Below are positions 18,010 to 25,972 of a DNA stretch of 64,000 nucleotides, one piece after another. The position numbers and the translations under genes were made by a program. The notes beneath the pieces are model-generated. The model had not been told where the DNA came from. It worked only from the letters and a program-made list of their open reading frames with translations, and made no database searches. Numbering within the stretch: the first letter of the stretch is position 1; every line of letters begins with the position of its first letter. This DNA is from a virus, in IMG/VR virus record IMGVR_UViG_3300047489_000453, positions 62,001-126,000 of that record; one strand, 5' to 3'.

Positions 18010-18636
18010 CTAGCGTTCTAGGCTTTTACTCACTGCATTATTAACTGCTTTTTGAGCACTTATTGGATCTGTTAGTTTAATTGAACTGCCTGCTACGTTT
18101 CTAGCGTAATTACCCCAAGATCCTGCAGGAGTAAATAGGGCTTTAAGTACGCTTGGGCCTTTGTATGCCAGCGCCAAATCACCACTTGAACCTATTAACC
18201 CATGTCCTCTTTGTAGATTGTAATCAATCATTGCTTGGTGTTTAGCTTTGTTTTCAGCTTCCCATGCCTCTCTTTGCTCTGGACTGGCTGCGGCCCACCT
18301 GCTTTTATCGGTAGGAAAATACTTTCCGGCTGCTTGGTCTTTTGCTCTTGCAGTGTCAGACATCTCATAACTTGCATTGTACTTTTTGGGGGGAGAGCCT
18401 GATAAACTTGGAGCCGCATTATTAGCCTGGTTCCACATCTTATTTTGTTGTTCAAATCCTAAAGGTTGTTTTGTTTCTTTAAGGTTTACGCTTTTAACAG
18501 GAGCCCCCAGTTTGCCAGGAACTGGTGTTACTGATAAAGGGTCGGCAGAATTGGCGGAAAGATTGTCAGCTGCTATCTTTCCCATAATCTGGCCAAATCT
18601 AGCCGCTTTGGTAAATCTATTCATTATTTTACTCAT
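18010..18636 (-). CDS. Leader-bearing protein (208 aa)
   Basis: The leader reads MNRFTKAARFGQIMGKIAAD, where the ATG at residue 5 could be the real start. The annotated ATG overlaps the preceding stop (ATGA), which favours coupling. The body is polar and low-complexity with one charged helix (about 110-140) and a hydrophobic patch near 165-180. No known family. Probably an internal or ejected virion component, by its shared leader and position. Confidence 0.65.
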   Translation of the reverse strand: MSKIMNRFTKAARFGQIMGKIAADNLSANSADPLSVTPVPGKLGAPVKSVNLKETKQPLGFEQQNKMWNQANNAAPSLSGSPPKKYNASYEMSDTARAKDQAAGKYFPTDKSRWAAASPEQREAWEAENKAKHQAMIDYNLQRGHGLIGSSGDLALAYKGPSVLKALFTPAGSWGNYARNVAGSSIKLTDPISAQKAVNNAVSKSLER

Positions 18637-19193
18637 GAGTCAGCCGTTAGCTTACTTACGTTGTTTTCACCAGTTACGTTTTTCTTTTTGCAGCCAACCG
18701 GAATATAGAATCCTAATTGTGGAGACGTCTCCAAACCATAGCTCCGGCGTATATCCTCAAGATTATCACTTTCTATTGAAATTGCCCATAGCTTTTCGTA
18801 CTCACCGTTAGCTGGGAGCTCTACTATTGGGCCTAAAGTATAGTTATAAGCGTGCCCTCTTTCAGTTACTTTGTCAGGGCCGCCAATCTTATCTACTTCG
18901 GCTTTGGTCATTACTTTAATAGCAGCCTCAGTACGATTATTACGCACAACAAACTCAGCGCCAGGCTCATGTAGGGCATCGAATACTCCTTTGATTAGGG
19001 AAGCTGGGACAGTAAGTTCTATGCCGCCGTTAGGGCCTGCTTGAAGCCTACCGGATAAAGCATGCACAGCCGTATGTGACCCTGCTTTGCATAGATGCCC
19101 GTGAGCCTGACCTAATGAAAAGAACTCGGAGTCGATGAGCTTTGCTCTTTCGATTCCTTTAGATAAACCCAACGATAGCGGCGGTATGGTCAT
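18633..19193 (-). CDS. Hypothetical protein (186 aa), start region duplicated nearby
   Basis: It begins MTIPPLSLGLSKG and lacks the leader of its neighbours. A central segment (GIELTVPASLIKGVFDAL and following) looks like a compact alpha/beta domain. No family recognised. It is coupled by ATGA overlaps to the genes on both sides. A 14-codon remnant of its first 11 codons lies at 19707-19751. One copy of the 16-bp palindrome lies at 18719-18734, coding for LETSPQ. Confidence 0.65.
   Translation of the reverse strand: MTIPPLSLGLSKGIERAKLIDSEFFSLGQAHGHLCKAGSHTAVHALSGRLQAGPNGGIELTVPASLIKGVFDALHEPGAEFVVRNNRTEAAIKVMTKAEVDKIGGPDKVTERGHAYNYTLGPIVELPANGEYEKLWAISIESDNLEDIRRSYGLETSPQLGFYIPVGCKKKNVTGENNVSKLTADS
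18719..18734. repeat. 16-bp palindromic site, copy 3 (GTGGAGACGTCTCCAA)
   Basis: One mismatch from the perfect palindrome, inside a coding sequence. Confidence 0.8.
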
Positions 19194-19717
19194 TTGACTG
19201 AACCAGGTATAAGCCCTTTAGGATTAAAAAGGTAAGGTAATGCACTGGCGGCATTGCTATTGTATTCGTTGTTAACTCTCATACGAGAAGCTGCTATACC
19301 ATTAATATCTCTAGGTGGATTTGCCCTGTTCATATTGGCTAGTTCGTTATAGTGCTTAGCGTTAGATAGTTCTCTTACTTTATCAGATACGTTAGCTGAT
19401 CTCCACGGACTTGCCGCTGGTGAATCGCTGCGCTTGGGATCTTTAGCGACAGATAGTTGGTTTCTGTTATCTCTATTAGTATTTAACCAACTGTTAGGAT
19501 TAACAAATCCACTGGGGTCTTTTAATCCCCACAGCTGGCTTCTTGCGTCGCCTGTACTAAGACTTCTTCTTTCAGCCTCGCCCGGACTATTAACGATTGT
19601 ACTGATGCCGTTGCCTTTAGGGACATTATCGTGCTGGGGGTTAAAGATATCATTTCTAGGACGCTTGGCCATTCTGCCCATCATTCTTCCAAACTCTTCT
19701 GCTTGTTTAATACTCAT
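19190..19717 (-). CDS. Leader-bearing protein (175 aa)
   Basis: Leader SIKQAEEFGRMMGRMAKR, then an Asn-, Ser- and Arg-rich, probably disordered body without known motifs. The DNA of the leader matches the start of the gene at 19780-20622 over about 35 bases without a mismatch, so one leader was copied from the other recently. There is no own ribosome site; the ATG lies inside the end of the 14-codon remnant ORF, which would feed ribosomes into it. Confidence 0.65.
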   Translation of the reverse strand: MSIKQAEEFGRMMGRMAKRPRNDIFNPQHDNVPKGNGISTIVNSPGEAERRSLSTGDARSQLWGLKDPSGFVNPNSWLNTNRDNRNQLSVAKDPKRSDSPAASPWRSANVSDKVRELSNAKHYNELANMNRANPPRDINGIAASRMRVNNEYNSNAASALPYLFNPKGLIPGSVK

Positions 19718-19751
19718 TTGATAAACCCAATGATAGTGGAGGTATGGTCAT
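19707..19751 (-). pseudogene. Remnant of the MTIPPLSLG gene start (14 codons)
   Basis: It encodes MTIPPLSLGLSNEY and stops. The first 11 codons repeat the start of the gene at 18633-19193 with a few silent changes. It keeps an AAGGA site seven bases upstream, and its stop overlaps the ATG of the next leader gene. It now looks like a translational leader left by insertion of the 19190-19717 gene. Confidence 0.6.
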
Positions 19752-19753
19752 TT

Positions 19754-19812
19754 TTAATCCTTATAAGTTACCTTGCCAATTACTCTAGGAAATCCTTATA
19801 AGTTACCTTGCC
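19754..19812. repeat. Imperfect direct repeat (about 28 bp, two copies)
   Basis: The segment ATCCTTATAAGTTACCTTGC occurs twice, about 34 bases apart. One copy is the 3' end of the gene at 19780-20622 (GKVTYKDF), the other lies just beyond its stop and supplies the ribosome site of the remnant. This is a scar of local duplication. Confidence 0.75.
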
Positions 19813-20622
19813 GATAACTCTACGACTCCCTCCATCAGAGCTTGGAGGTAGGGCTATTTCTCCGCCCCAATTCATATATGGACCTGCTTTTTGTCTACTA
19901 TAAGTGTTAGGGTATTTACTAGTATCGAGTATCTGATTCACAAGATGTCCGTAGTAGCTCCTCTCGGCGTCTGTTCTAGCAATGTTTTCTCTAGCCTTTA
20001 TGATGAGTGGCTCTGAATAGTACGGAGGTTTTTGTCTCAACTCTCTTGCAAGGTCAGCCCGAGCTCTTTGGTGCTCAAAGTCAGCTCTGTTTTGTTTTGT
20101 AGTTGCGTCATCAAGGTCACTTTGATAACGGAGACCTTCGAACTCAGGTATGCGGTTTAAATCAATCGGGTAAGGTTCATCTGGGTAATAATTTTTATAT
20201 TTTTTACGATAGTAGTCATCCATCTCTGCTTTTGTAGGCTCTCTAAACCTATGCCTACTCCAGAAATTAGATGAGGAATCATCTGATTTAGGGAGGCTAG
20301 AAGGTGAACCTTGCAAGTGCTTTTTAACTTCCCTTTCTAGCACTCTCTGTTCAGCCTGTCTATACTCGTCGTCTGAAGGCTTACTAGCAGGAATTAGCTT
20401 ACCAGCCAAGTGGCCCAATCCGGCTCCAGCCAAACCACCTAATCCTGCCCCAATCATAGCTCTTCTCAACTTATTCTCTTTGGTTCCTTTAAGCCAGTCA
20501 TAGATAGCGGTGCCTCCGCCACCTATAGCTGCCCCTGCCAAGGATGATAACATTGTAGGGCTTAAAGCTACTGCCCTTTTACCCATCATTCTTCCAAACT
20601 CTTCTGCTTGTTTAATGTTCAT
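19780..20622 (-). CDS. Leader-bearing protein with glycine zipper (280 aa)
   Basis: Leader NIKQAEEFGRMMGKRAVA. Residues 22-75 hold two glycine-zipper hydrophobic segments (SLAGAAIGGGGTAIYDWL and MIGAGLGGLAGAGLGHLAG) separated by a basic loop, a layout seen in proteins that insert in membranes. The remainder is charged and helical with many Arg, Tyr and Asp. No enzyme motif. A membrane-inserting virion protein is a fair guess. The start has AGGA nine bases upstream, overlapping the end of the preceding gene. Confidence 0.65.
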   Translation of the reverse strand: MNIKQAEEFGRMMGKRAVALSPTMLSSLAGAAIGGGGTAIYDWLKGTKENKLRRAMIGAGLGGLAGAGLGHLAGKLIPASKPSDDEYRQAEQRVLEREVKKHLQGSPSSLPKSDDSSSNFWSRHRFREPTKAEMDDYYRKKYKNYYPDEPYPIDLNRIPEFEGLRYQSDLDDATTKQNRADFEHQRARADLARELRQKPPYYSEPLIIKARENIARTDAERSYYGHLVNQILDTSKYPNTYSRQKAGPYMNWGGEIALPPSSDGGSRRVIGKVTYKDFLE

Positions 20623-20626
20623 TGCA

Positions 20627-21196
20627 TTAAATTCCTATTGTTCCGAGGGCTTTTTCATACCAAGGTTTTTCTTCGTCTGAATGGAGTAGCGGAAGCGCTT
20701 CTCTAAGATATTCAGGCTTCAGTAAACCATACTCTTTTAATACTTTAGCAGTAGCCAATAAGTTTCTATTGTAGCGTGAAGCGCCTAAGTGGCCCATACC
20801 GGCCCCTGTCAAGCCGCCCATAGCTGCAAGGCCTAACGACTTACCTAGCCCCTGCCCTGTGTACTTACCGGCTACCCCGCCTGCAGCAGCTCCTACAAGT
20901 CCTTTAATGATAGACTCAGCCTTTGGGCTTCTCTTCATTTCTGAGAACTCATAGCCTTCGTCTTTCTTATCAGCCAACTGCTTGATCATGTCGTTAAATG
21001 TTCCTCTGGAAAGACCGGCTGATTCCAAGGTATCAGTAGGGTCAACCAAGGCCCTGGCTTGATGGAACATGGACAAAGCGTTGGACATCTGCTGCGGGCC
21101 AGTACCTCTAGCAACAGAGCCTAAGTCCCTAAAGGCCGCTGTCTTAGCCAGATTTGCTCCAAACTTAGCCGCATTAAGGTACCTGTTATTGGACAT
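20627..21196 (-). CDS. Possible in-frame internal gene (189 aa) with leader
   Basis: An ATG at 21196 inside the peptidase gene has AAGGA seven bases upstream and opens with NNRYLNAAKFGANLAKTAAF, a clear version of the leader otherwise found only at protein starts. It also has its own glycine zipper (GAAAGGVAGKYTGQGLGKSL). Either two genes fused by loss of a stop, or a second product is made by internal initiation. Confidence 0.5.
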   Translation of the reverse strand: MSNNRYLNAAKFGANLAKTAAFRDLGSVARGTGPQQMSNALSMFHQARALVDPTDTLESAGLSRGTFNDMIKQLADKKDEGYEFSEMKRSPKAESIIKGLVGAAAGGVAGKYTGQGLGKSLGLAAMGGLTGAGMGHLGASRYNRNLLATAKVLKEYGLLKPEYLREALPLLHSDEEKPWYEKALGTIGI

Positions 21197-22261
21197 GATT
21201 GTTTCCTTATTTAAAGTATCCGCAGCTTTGGCCATTGGCTTTTTAGCTTTTGGCTTTTTCTTCTTTGCCTTTTCTTTTTCCCTAATAGCGTCCCTAAGCC
21301 TAGTAAGCTTTGTAAGGGCTAGTTCTTTGGGAATATTGTACTCTTTTGAATAAGCGTCGGCGTACTCGTCCAAGTAACTTTGTAAGGCCTTTTCATCTCC
21401 AAGAGATTTTCTACTGCCCAATGCCGAGCCTATAGAATAACCCAGCGGAGTTCCAATACCTTTTCCTACAACGTTACCAGTTAAGGCTCCTAGTATGCCG
21501 TAGCCTAGTGGCCCAGCCGGTGATCCTCCGCCGATTGCTGAGCCCTTCATGGCGCCCAATATACCGCCTCCAACTGTTCCAAGAGCGCCGCCTAAACTAT
21601 GGCCCCAATAACTGCCAAGCCCCATAGGTTTGGTTCTAGCCGATTGCTCCAGGGTCTTTACTAAAAGATCTGGGTCAAGCTTTGTCTTGGCCGCGCCGCT
21701 TAGTAGTCTATCTTTGCCTTTGTTCCAGGCCGCATGTTCCATCCATAAAGTAGGCGCAAATCGCTGATATAGGCCAGCGAGTGCGCTTCTTACTTTATCC
21801 TCAGGATCGTATTCATTAAAGTCAGTAGCATGGCCCAGCTCGTGCATCAATACGCCTGGGTTTCCAGAAGGAAGCCATACCTCGTCGGGAGTGCTCCAGT
21901 AAGCGTCGCCAAGCTCCTGGGTGTGAAACTGCTCTTTAGGAAAGTATTTGTTTTTAGCTTTTTCATCTATGAACGGGTTTTGAAACGAGGCTTTATCTTC
22001 GTCAGACACCCTTGGGTTCATTTTGACGCGCTTTTCTAAGTCATCAAGACGTGAACCATGCAGGCCTATTCTAACGTTATTGAGCGCATTATGGGTGGCG
22101 GCAGCCTCCATAGCTTTTCCGATAGCCTTAACTTGTTTAAGATTAATAGTGCCGCCTTCATTAGCTCCGCTACCTGTAGGCCAGGCTGGATCGTAGACAG
22201 GCATCTTATAGTGCTGATAAGCGTCTATGGCTTTTTTTATCATGTCTTGTACATTTGTCAT
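20627..22261 (-). CDS. Glycine-zipper protein with HExxH metallopeptidase motif (544 aa)
   Basis: The start is taken at the ATG at 22261, 10 bases after GGAGGAG and overlapping the stop of the previous gene; the frame is open to 22330. The motif LMHELGHATDF (H140, E141, H144) is a zinc-peptidase signature. It is followed by a long glycine-zipper region (GGALGTVGGGILGAM to GYSIGSALGS), a lysine-rich linker (KAKKKKPKAKK), and then a second leader-like stretch and a second glycine zipper. The C-terminal third can be made alone from an internal ATG at 21196. Probably a virion-carried peptidase that reaches the host envelope; the substrate is unknown. Confidence 0.7.
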   Translation of the reverse strand: MTNVQDMIKKAIDAYQHYKMPVYDPAWPTGSGANEGGTINLKQVKAIGKAMEAAATHNALNNVRIGLHGSRLDDLEKRVKMNPRVSDEDKASFQNPFIDEKAKNKYFPKEQFHTQELGDAYWSTPDEVWLPSGNPGVLMHELGHATDFNEYDPEDKVRSALAGLYQRFAPTLWMEHAAWNKGKDRLLSGAAKTKLDPDLLVKTLEQSARTKPMGLGSYWGHSLGGALGTVGGGILGAMKGSAIGGGSPAGPLGYGILGALTGNVVGKGIGTPLGYSIGSALGSRKSLGDEKALQSYLDEYADAYSKEYNIPKELALTKLTRLRDAIREKEKAKKKKPKAKKPMAKAADTLNKETIMSNNRYLNAAKFGANLAKTAAFRDLGSVARGTGPQQMSNALSMFHQARALVDPTDTLESAGLSRGTFNDMIKQLADKKDEGYEFSEMKRSPKAESIIKGLVGAAAGGVAGKYTGQGLGKSLGLAAMGGLTGAGMGHLGASRYNRNLLATAKVLKEYGLLKPEYLREALPLLHSDEEKPWYEKALGTIGI

Positions 22262-22262
22262 T

Positions 22263-23582
22263 TTAGGCGCTCTCCTCCACTCTTCTTTTCTTACCAAACT
22301 TTTTATCGACAAGTTTGTTAACTCCCTCAATATCAGAGGGGTCCATGTCGTAAATTTCTTTTTTAGCTATTCCAAGGTTTATAAGATCCTTAGTCGGCCT
22401 GCTAGTTAAAAATGGGCCGCCCCATTCTGGGTGCAGGTGAGTGGCTTTGAGCCCAGTGTACGAGTCTTCTGAGACATGTTTATTTAACAAATTAGCCGCT
22501 AATAGGGCTGCATAGTCGCCAAAGTTGTATTGCTTATCAAACTTGCGACCGCCTCTAACGTGATCAAGGGAGCCGCCTAAGTTGTCAAAGACTGAACTAG
22601 CGGCATAATTTAAATAATTTCCTGGAACTTCAGCCGGGTCGTCAACGAATAACCTTGTTAGAAACCTTGGTTCCTTATTTCTAACTATACCAGTTGGCCA
22701 TATTTTGCTTGAATCGCCGCCTATGCCGTTAATTTTTAAAGGCAGGTCGACAGCCATCATAAGCTGTTTTGGTGTTATATCCCTATAAAACAAACCAGCT
22801 CTTTTATTAAAGCTAGGAGCAAACGGACTATTCAAAGAGAAGCCGTTTGAATACAGGTCGTTATAGGCATTCATGTGATGAATGTCGTTTAGTCTGCTTA
22901 TTGCTCTTAGCTTTCTCATAGACTCGTCCCTGTTATATACAGGGTCAGACAAAAGGTCTCGCTTGGTAGCCCCCTGAGGAAGCCTTAGCATTAAATCTTT
23001 TATTCCTTCGTTCTGGGCTTTTCTAGAGAAGTAACCGCCTATACCTGTTAGCCCGCCAAGACCTAACCCGCCTATAAGAGAGGCCCCAAGAATTTTATTA
23101 AGATTAGTATCTTGAAGCTGTGAGCCCAGTGCGGCTCCGCCTAAAGATCCTGCGAGAGCGCCACCTAGGCCGTGAAGTAAGGCGCCTTTAGCTGGGCTGG
23201 AAAGAAGTTCCTGGGCTGGAGTGCCGTAAGACGAGAAAATACGCGGAAACCATCTAGATTCCCCCTCCTGCATTTTCTTTTTATCTTCTTCAGTAATGTC
23301 CCTTCGCTCGGCTACTGGCATGTTTTCTTGGACGGCCAGGTTCTTTATACCGTAAGCGCTTGCCCATTTATAAGACAAGTTAAACGGCTTATAGCCTGCA
23401 GCGCTGACATGGGTGCGCCTGGCAAGATCTGACTTTCTAAGGTTTTTGGGCATCCTGACTGGTTTTTTGGACTCATGCTGCCCTTCTTCCTTGTCGTCTT
23501 CCTCTTCGTCTTTTTTAACTTCTTCCGCAGCTGCTTTTCCAAGATACCTTGCGAACTCGGCTGCCTCGTTAAACCTATCCAT
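22263..23582 (-). CDS. Leader-bearing glycine-zipper protein (439 aa)
   Basis: The N-terminus DRFNEAAEFARYLGKAAAEE is the leader, followed by an acidic/lysine-rich stretch (about 21-45). Residues 130-190 form a glycine zipper (GLGGALAGSLGGAALGS and ILGASLIGGLGLGGLTG). The C-terminal half is a soluble domain without recognised motifs. It is coupled to the peptidase gene downstream. Probably an internal virion protein. Confidence 0.65.
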   Translation of the reverse strand: MDRFNEAAEFARYLGKAAAEEVKKDEEEDDKEEGQHESKKPVRMPKNLRKSDLARRTHVSAAGYKPFNLSYKWASAYGIKNLAVQENMPVAERRDITEEDKKKMQEGESRWFPRIFSSYGTPAQELLSSPAKGALLHGLGGALAGSLGGAALGSQLQDTNLNKILGASLIGGLGLGGLTGIGGYFSRKAQNEGIKDLMLRLPQGATKRDLLSDPVYNRDESMRKLRAISRLNDIHHMNAYNDLYSNGFSLNSPFAPSFNKRAGLFYRDITPKQLMMAVDLPLKINGIGGDSSKIWPTGIVRNKEPRFLTRLFVDDPAEVPGNYLNYAASSVFDNLGGSLDHVRGGRKFDKQYNFGDYAALLAANLLNKHVSEDSYTGLKATHLHPEWGGPFLTSRPTKDLINLGIAKKEIYDMDPSDIEGVNKLVDKKFGKKRRVEESA

Positions 23583-23600
23583 GGTTATCTCCGGTTAAAA

Positions 23601-24857
23601 TTAGGCCATTCCAATTCCTGGTGCAGCCTGGTCTCCCTTGACGATTGATAATATCTGCATGATGGCTTTCTTTTTTAAGTCATCACTATTAAGTAACATG
23701 GGCATAATCCGCCTTAGAGCGTCTGTCTTTCTAGGATACCTGTCACTCATATAGTAATCTAATACCTTCTGTGCGTCAGCTGGAGTAGCTACTGGTTTTC
23801 CAAGATCTTTAGAGTAATAGCGTTTGGCTTCGCTAAGGTGGGCACCCCATTCAGAAGGATTTCCAACATATTTTGCGGTAGTATCAAACTCGCTTGGAGA
23901 CATATTTATCTTTTTTAAAAATTTTTTCATTACTTCGATTTGAGGTTCGCTTATGATCTGAGTCATATTTGTCGAATCGGCAGGCCCAAACGCAGCGTGG
24001 GTCATCTCGTGCCCCAGTATAGAGTACCTGTCTTTTGCGTCAGGATTTAATACAACGTCCCCATAACTACTGAATGGTCGTCTAGGAGCGGCTCCTCCTA
24101 GGTTCTCTCTGCTAACTTTACCTCCATAGGTTGATCGGCCAGAATTGACTATCTTTATCATCTTGTCGATGTCGCTACCTTTACTGCTTATGTTAATAGG
24201 GGCGTCGAGGTCTTTTTGATTAAAAGTAACTAGGCCTAGCTTTTTAGCATCGTCTCTGTACTTTTCGGCATTTTCAACGGCCTTGTCAAATCCGCCCTCT
24301 GTGTCTTTGTAAAAAGGACTTACCACTTCTCTTAAAGAGGCCTTGGCCGAAGTCTCATCTGGAAACTTGAATCTATTTAGTTCGTTAATCAGGCTAGTGC
24401 TAGCCACTTGCCTTTTGTCTTTTGATGGTGGCTGATATGTAGTTTCGCCAGGATTTCTGTTTGGTTGTTGGGGAGTGCTGCCGCCTCTGGCCTGCCCTAA
24501 AGAAAGTAAAGATTTACGCAACGAAGGCACGACTCCTACAGCTCCGCCTATACCGGCGCCTGTAAGACCTCGACTAAGTGCTTCTCGAAGTCTTGACTTA
24601 TCTTTCATTTCGTAGACAGGATCACCATCCTTGTCATACATTGGCTTGCCTTTTTTATCCTTCTTCTGAACATATTCAGATCTAGGAAACAAGGCTCCAT
24701 ACAAAGCGCCAACAGGCCCACCGATAGAGGCACCTATGCCTGCCCCTCTAAGAGGGCTTTCGTCCATATTTAAATCCCCAAACCTGTGAGCCAACCCTAC
24801 TATGGGGGCTATTAGTTTAGGAAGAGGCGCAGCGGACTTGTTGTGACCTTTGTTCAT
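23601..24857 (-). CDS. HExxH metallopeptidase-like protein with glycine zipper (418 aa)
   Basis: Residues 36-56 (LRGAGIGASIGGPVGALYG) and 95-112 are glycine-rich hydrophobic segments. The motif LGHEMTHAAFG (H283, E284, H287) is a zinc-peptidase signature, and NPSEWGAHLSEAKRYY about 50 residues later supplies glutamates for a third ligand. It lacks the short leader of its neighbours. It is the second predicted peptidase of this run and may act on the host envelope during entry or in capsid maturation; neither is shown by sequence. Confidence 0.65.
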   Translation of the reverse strand: MNKGHNKSAAPLPKLIAPIVGLAHRFGDLNMDESPLRGAGIGASIGGPVGALYGALFPRSEYVQKKDKKGKPMYDKDGDPVYEMKDKSRLREALSRGLTGAGIGGAVGVVPSLRKSLLSLGQARGGSTPQQPNRNPGETTYQPPSKDKRQVASTSLINELNRFKFPDETSAKASLREVVSPFYKDTEGGFDKAVENAEKYRDDAKKLGLVTFNQKDLDAPINISSKGSDIDKMIKIVNSGRSTYGGKVSRENLGGAAPRRPFSSYGDVVLNPDAKDRYSILGHEMTHAAFGPADSTNMTQIISEPQIEVMKKFLKKINMSPSEFDTTAKYVGNPSEWGAHLSEAKRYYSKDLGKPVATPADAQKVLDYYMSDRYPRKTDALRRIMPMLLNSDDLKKKAIMQILSIVKGDQAAPGIGMA

Positions 24858-24868
24858 TTGCCTATACC

Positions 24869-25282
24869 TTAAAACAACTTCTTAGGAGTTTTACTTTCAA
24901 TAACAGGAGACTTAGCCGGTAAAGGCTGTTCCTGGGGTAACTTTATATTAGACCAATCTATATCCTTTGGCGCCATACTACCTTGCGGAGTAAACGTAGC
25001 CCCTGGCTGGATTACGCCGTCTTTCATTATGGCCTTGGTAGTACCCGGACCAGTAGCACCTGCTGCCGCCCTGGCTGCTTGACCTTTTCTATATAGTTCC
25101 TGCCTAGTTTTATATATGTCGTTTTCTCTCCAGGTATAAGCCTTTCCATCTTCTGGCTTAGGCCTTGGTAGAGTTTCTGGAGTATATCTAGGCATATATG
25201 GCGGGCCTGCTAACTCTAATGGAGCGCCTGCGGCTTTTCCCATTCTTGCTCCAAAGCTTGCCGCTTTTTGAAATCTATTCAT
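24869..25282 (-). CDS. Leader-bearing proline-rich protein (137 aa)
   Basis: Leader NRFQKAASFGARMGKAAGA, then a Pro-, Lys- and Ala-rich body with no fold apparent (ELAGPPYMPRYTPETLPRPK and so on). Probably disordered. It sits at the 5' end of the leader-gene run. Confidence 0.6.
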   Translation of the reverse strand: MNRFQKAASFGARMGKAAGAPLELAGPPYMPRYTPETLPRPKPEDGKAYTWRENDIYKTRQELYRKGQAARAAAGATGPGTTKAIMKDGVIQPGATFTPQGSMAPKDIDWSNIKLPQEQPLPAKSPVIESKTPKKLF

Positions 25283-25284
25283 AA

Positions 25285-25539
25285 TTACTCATTCCTAGTA
25301 AAAACGTAAGTAATAAAGGATACCACTATTAACAACAGGCCTATGGGGGCTGTGAAGAAAAACCATAAAAAAGGCAATGCCGCCCCAGCTGATTTGTCGT
25401 TGGCTGGTAAATTCCATATGGCTGCAAAATAGGCTTCTGCTCTGCTTGGACTAATAAAGAAAGCCGGTAACGGCCAGCAAATTCCGTAGATTCCGGCTAA
25501 TAGTAGTATGACTGCAAATATATGGGCGTATAACTTCAT
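25285..25539 (-). CDS. Small membrane protein with two transmembrane segments (84 aa)
   Basis: Hydrophobic segments at about residues 5-30 and 52-78 with a polar loop between. It could be a holin, since size and topology fit class II holins and the next gene upstream is an inner-membrane coiled-coil protein, but nothing in the sequence proves it. It stands 2 bases from the leader gene. Confidence 0.6.
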   Translation of the reverse strand: MKLYAHIFAVILLLAGIYGICWPLPAFFISPSRAEAYFAAIWNLPANDKSAGAALPFLWFFFTAPIGLLLIVVSFITYVFTRNE

Positions 25540-25547
25540 TTGTTTCC

Positions 25548-25970
25548 CTAAGCAGCGTCATGAATTCTTGGTTGTATGCCGTTAACTTCCTGTTCAAACA
25601 ACTTTCTTTTAAGTCCTATAATCTCTTCTTCCAGCTGAATGACTCTCTTTCTAAGTTCATCATTCTCTTTTCTACAGTTACGTCTGTCATTCTGCAGTTC
25701 TTCCATGTCTTTTTTCAAGTCCACTATCTCGTTTCTAATAAAATCGTGCATGGACTTGGTAGTTTCAACTATCATTCGATACTCTTCAAATATGGTGTCG
25801 TGCTCCTTATGCTCCATTCTTTGCTGCTGAAGATTGAGCTTTTGCAGCTCAACCTCCGCAGTCTTTGATGTCTTTAACTTATTTATGTAAATCATAGATA
25901 CGGCGCCAGCGATTGAGCCGATGGCGCCTATGATGATGCTAACTGCTGACAGGGCTATTTCAAAACTCAT
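25548..25970 (-). CDS. Membrane-anchored coiled-coil protein (140 aa)
   Basis: One N-terminal transmembrane segment (residues 5-30, IIIGAIGSIAGAVSMIYI), followed by a long coiled coil (about 35-125) rich in Glu, Lys and Leu. The layout resembles an inner-membrane spanin, and with the two-TM neighbour it may form a lysis module. No matching outer-membrane lipoprotein lies beside it; the nearest lipoprotein is at 6.1 kb. Confidence 0.6.
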   Translation of the reverse strand: MSFEIALSAVSIIIGAIGSIAGAVSMIYINKLKTSKTAEVELQKLNLQQQRMEHKEHDTIFEEYRMIVETTKSMHDFIRNEIVDLKKDMEELQNDRRNCRKENDELRKRVIQLEEEIIGLKRKLFEQEVNGIQPRIHDAA

Positions 25971-25972
25971 AG

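Noticed and set aside
22261-22330. Longer start of the HExxH gene at 22330
   Set aside because: It would overlap the preceding gene by 68 bases; the ATG at 22261 has GGAGGAG and abuts the previous stop.
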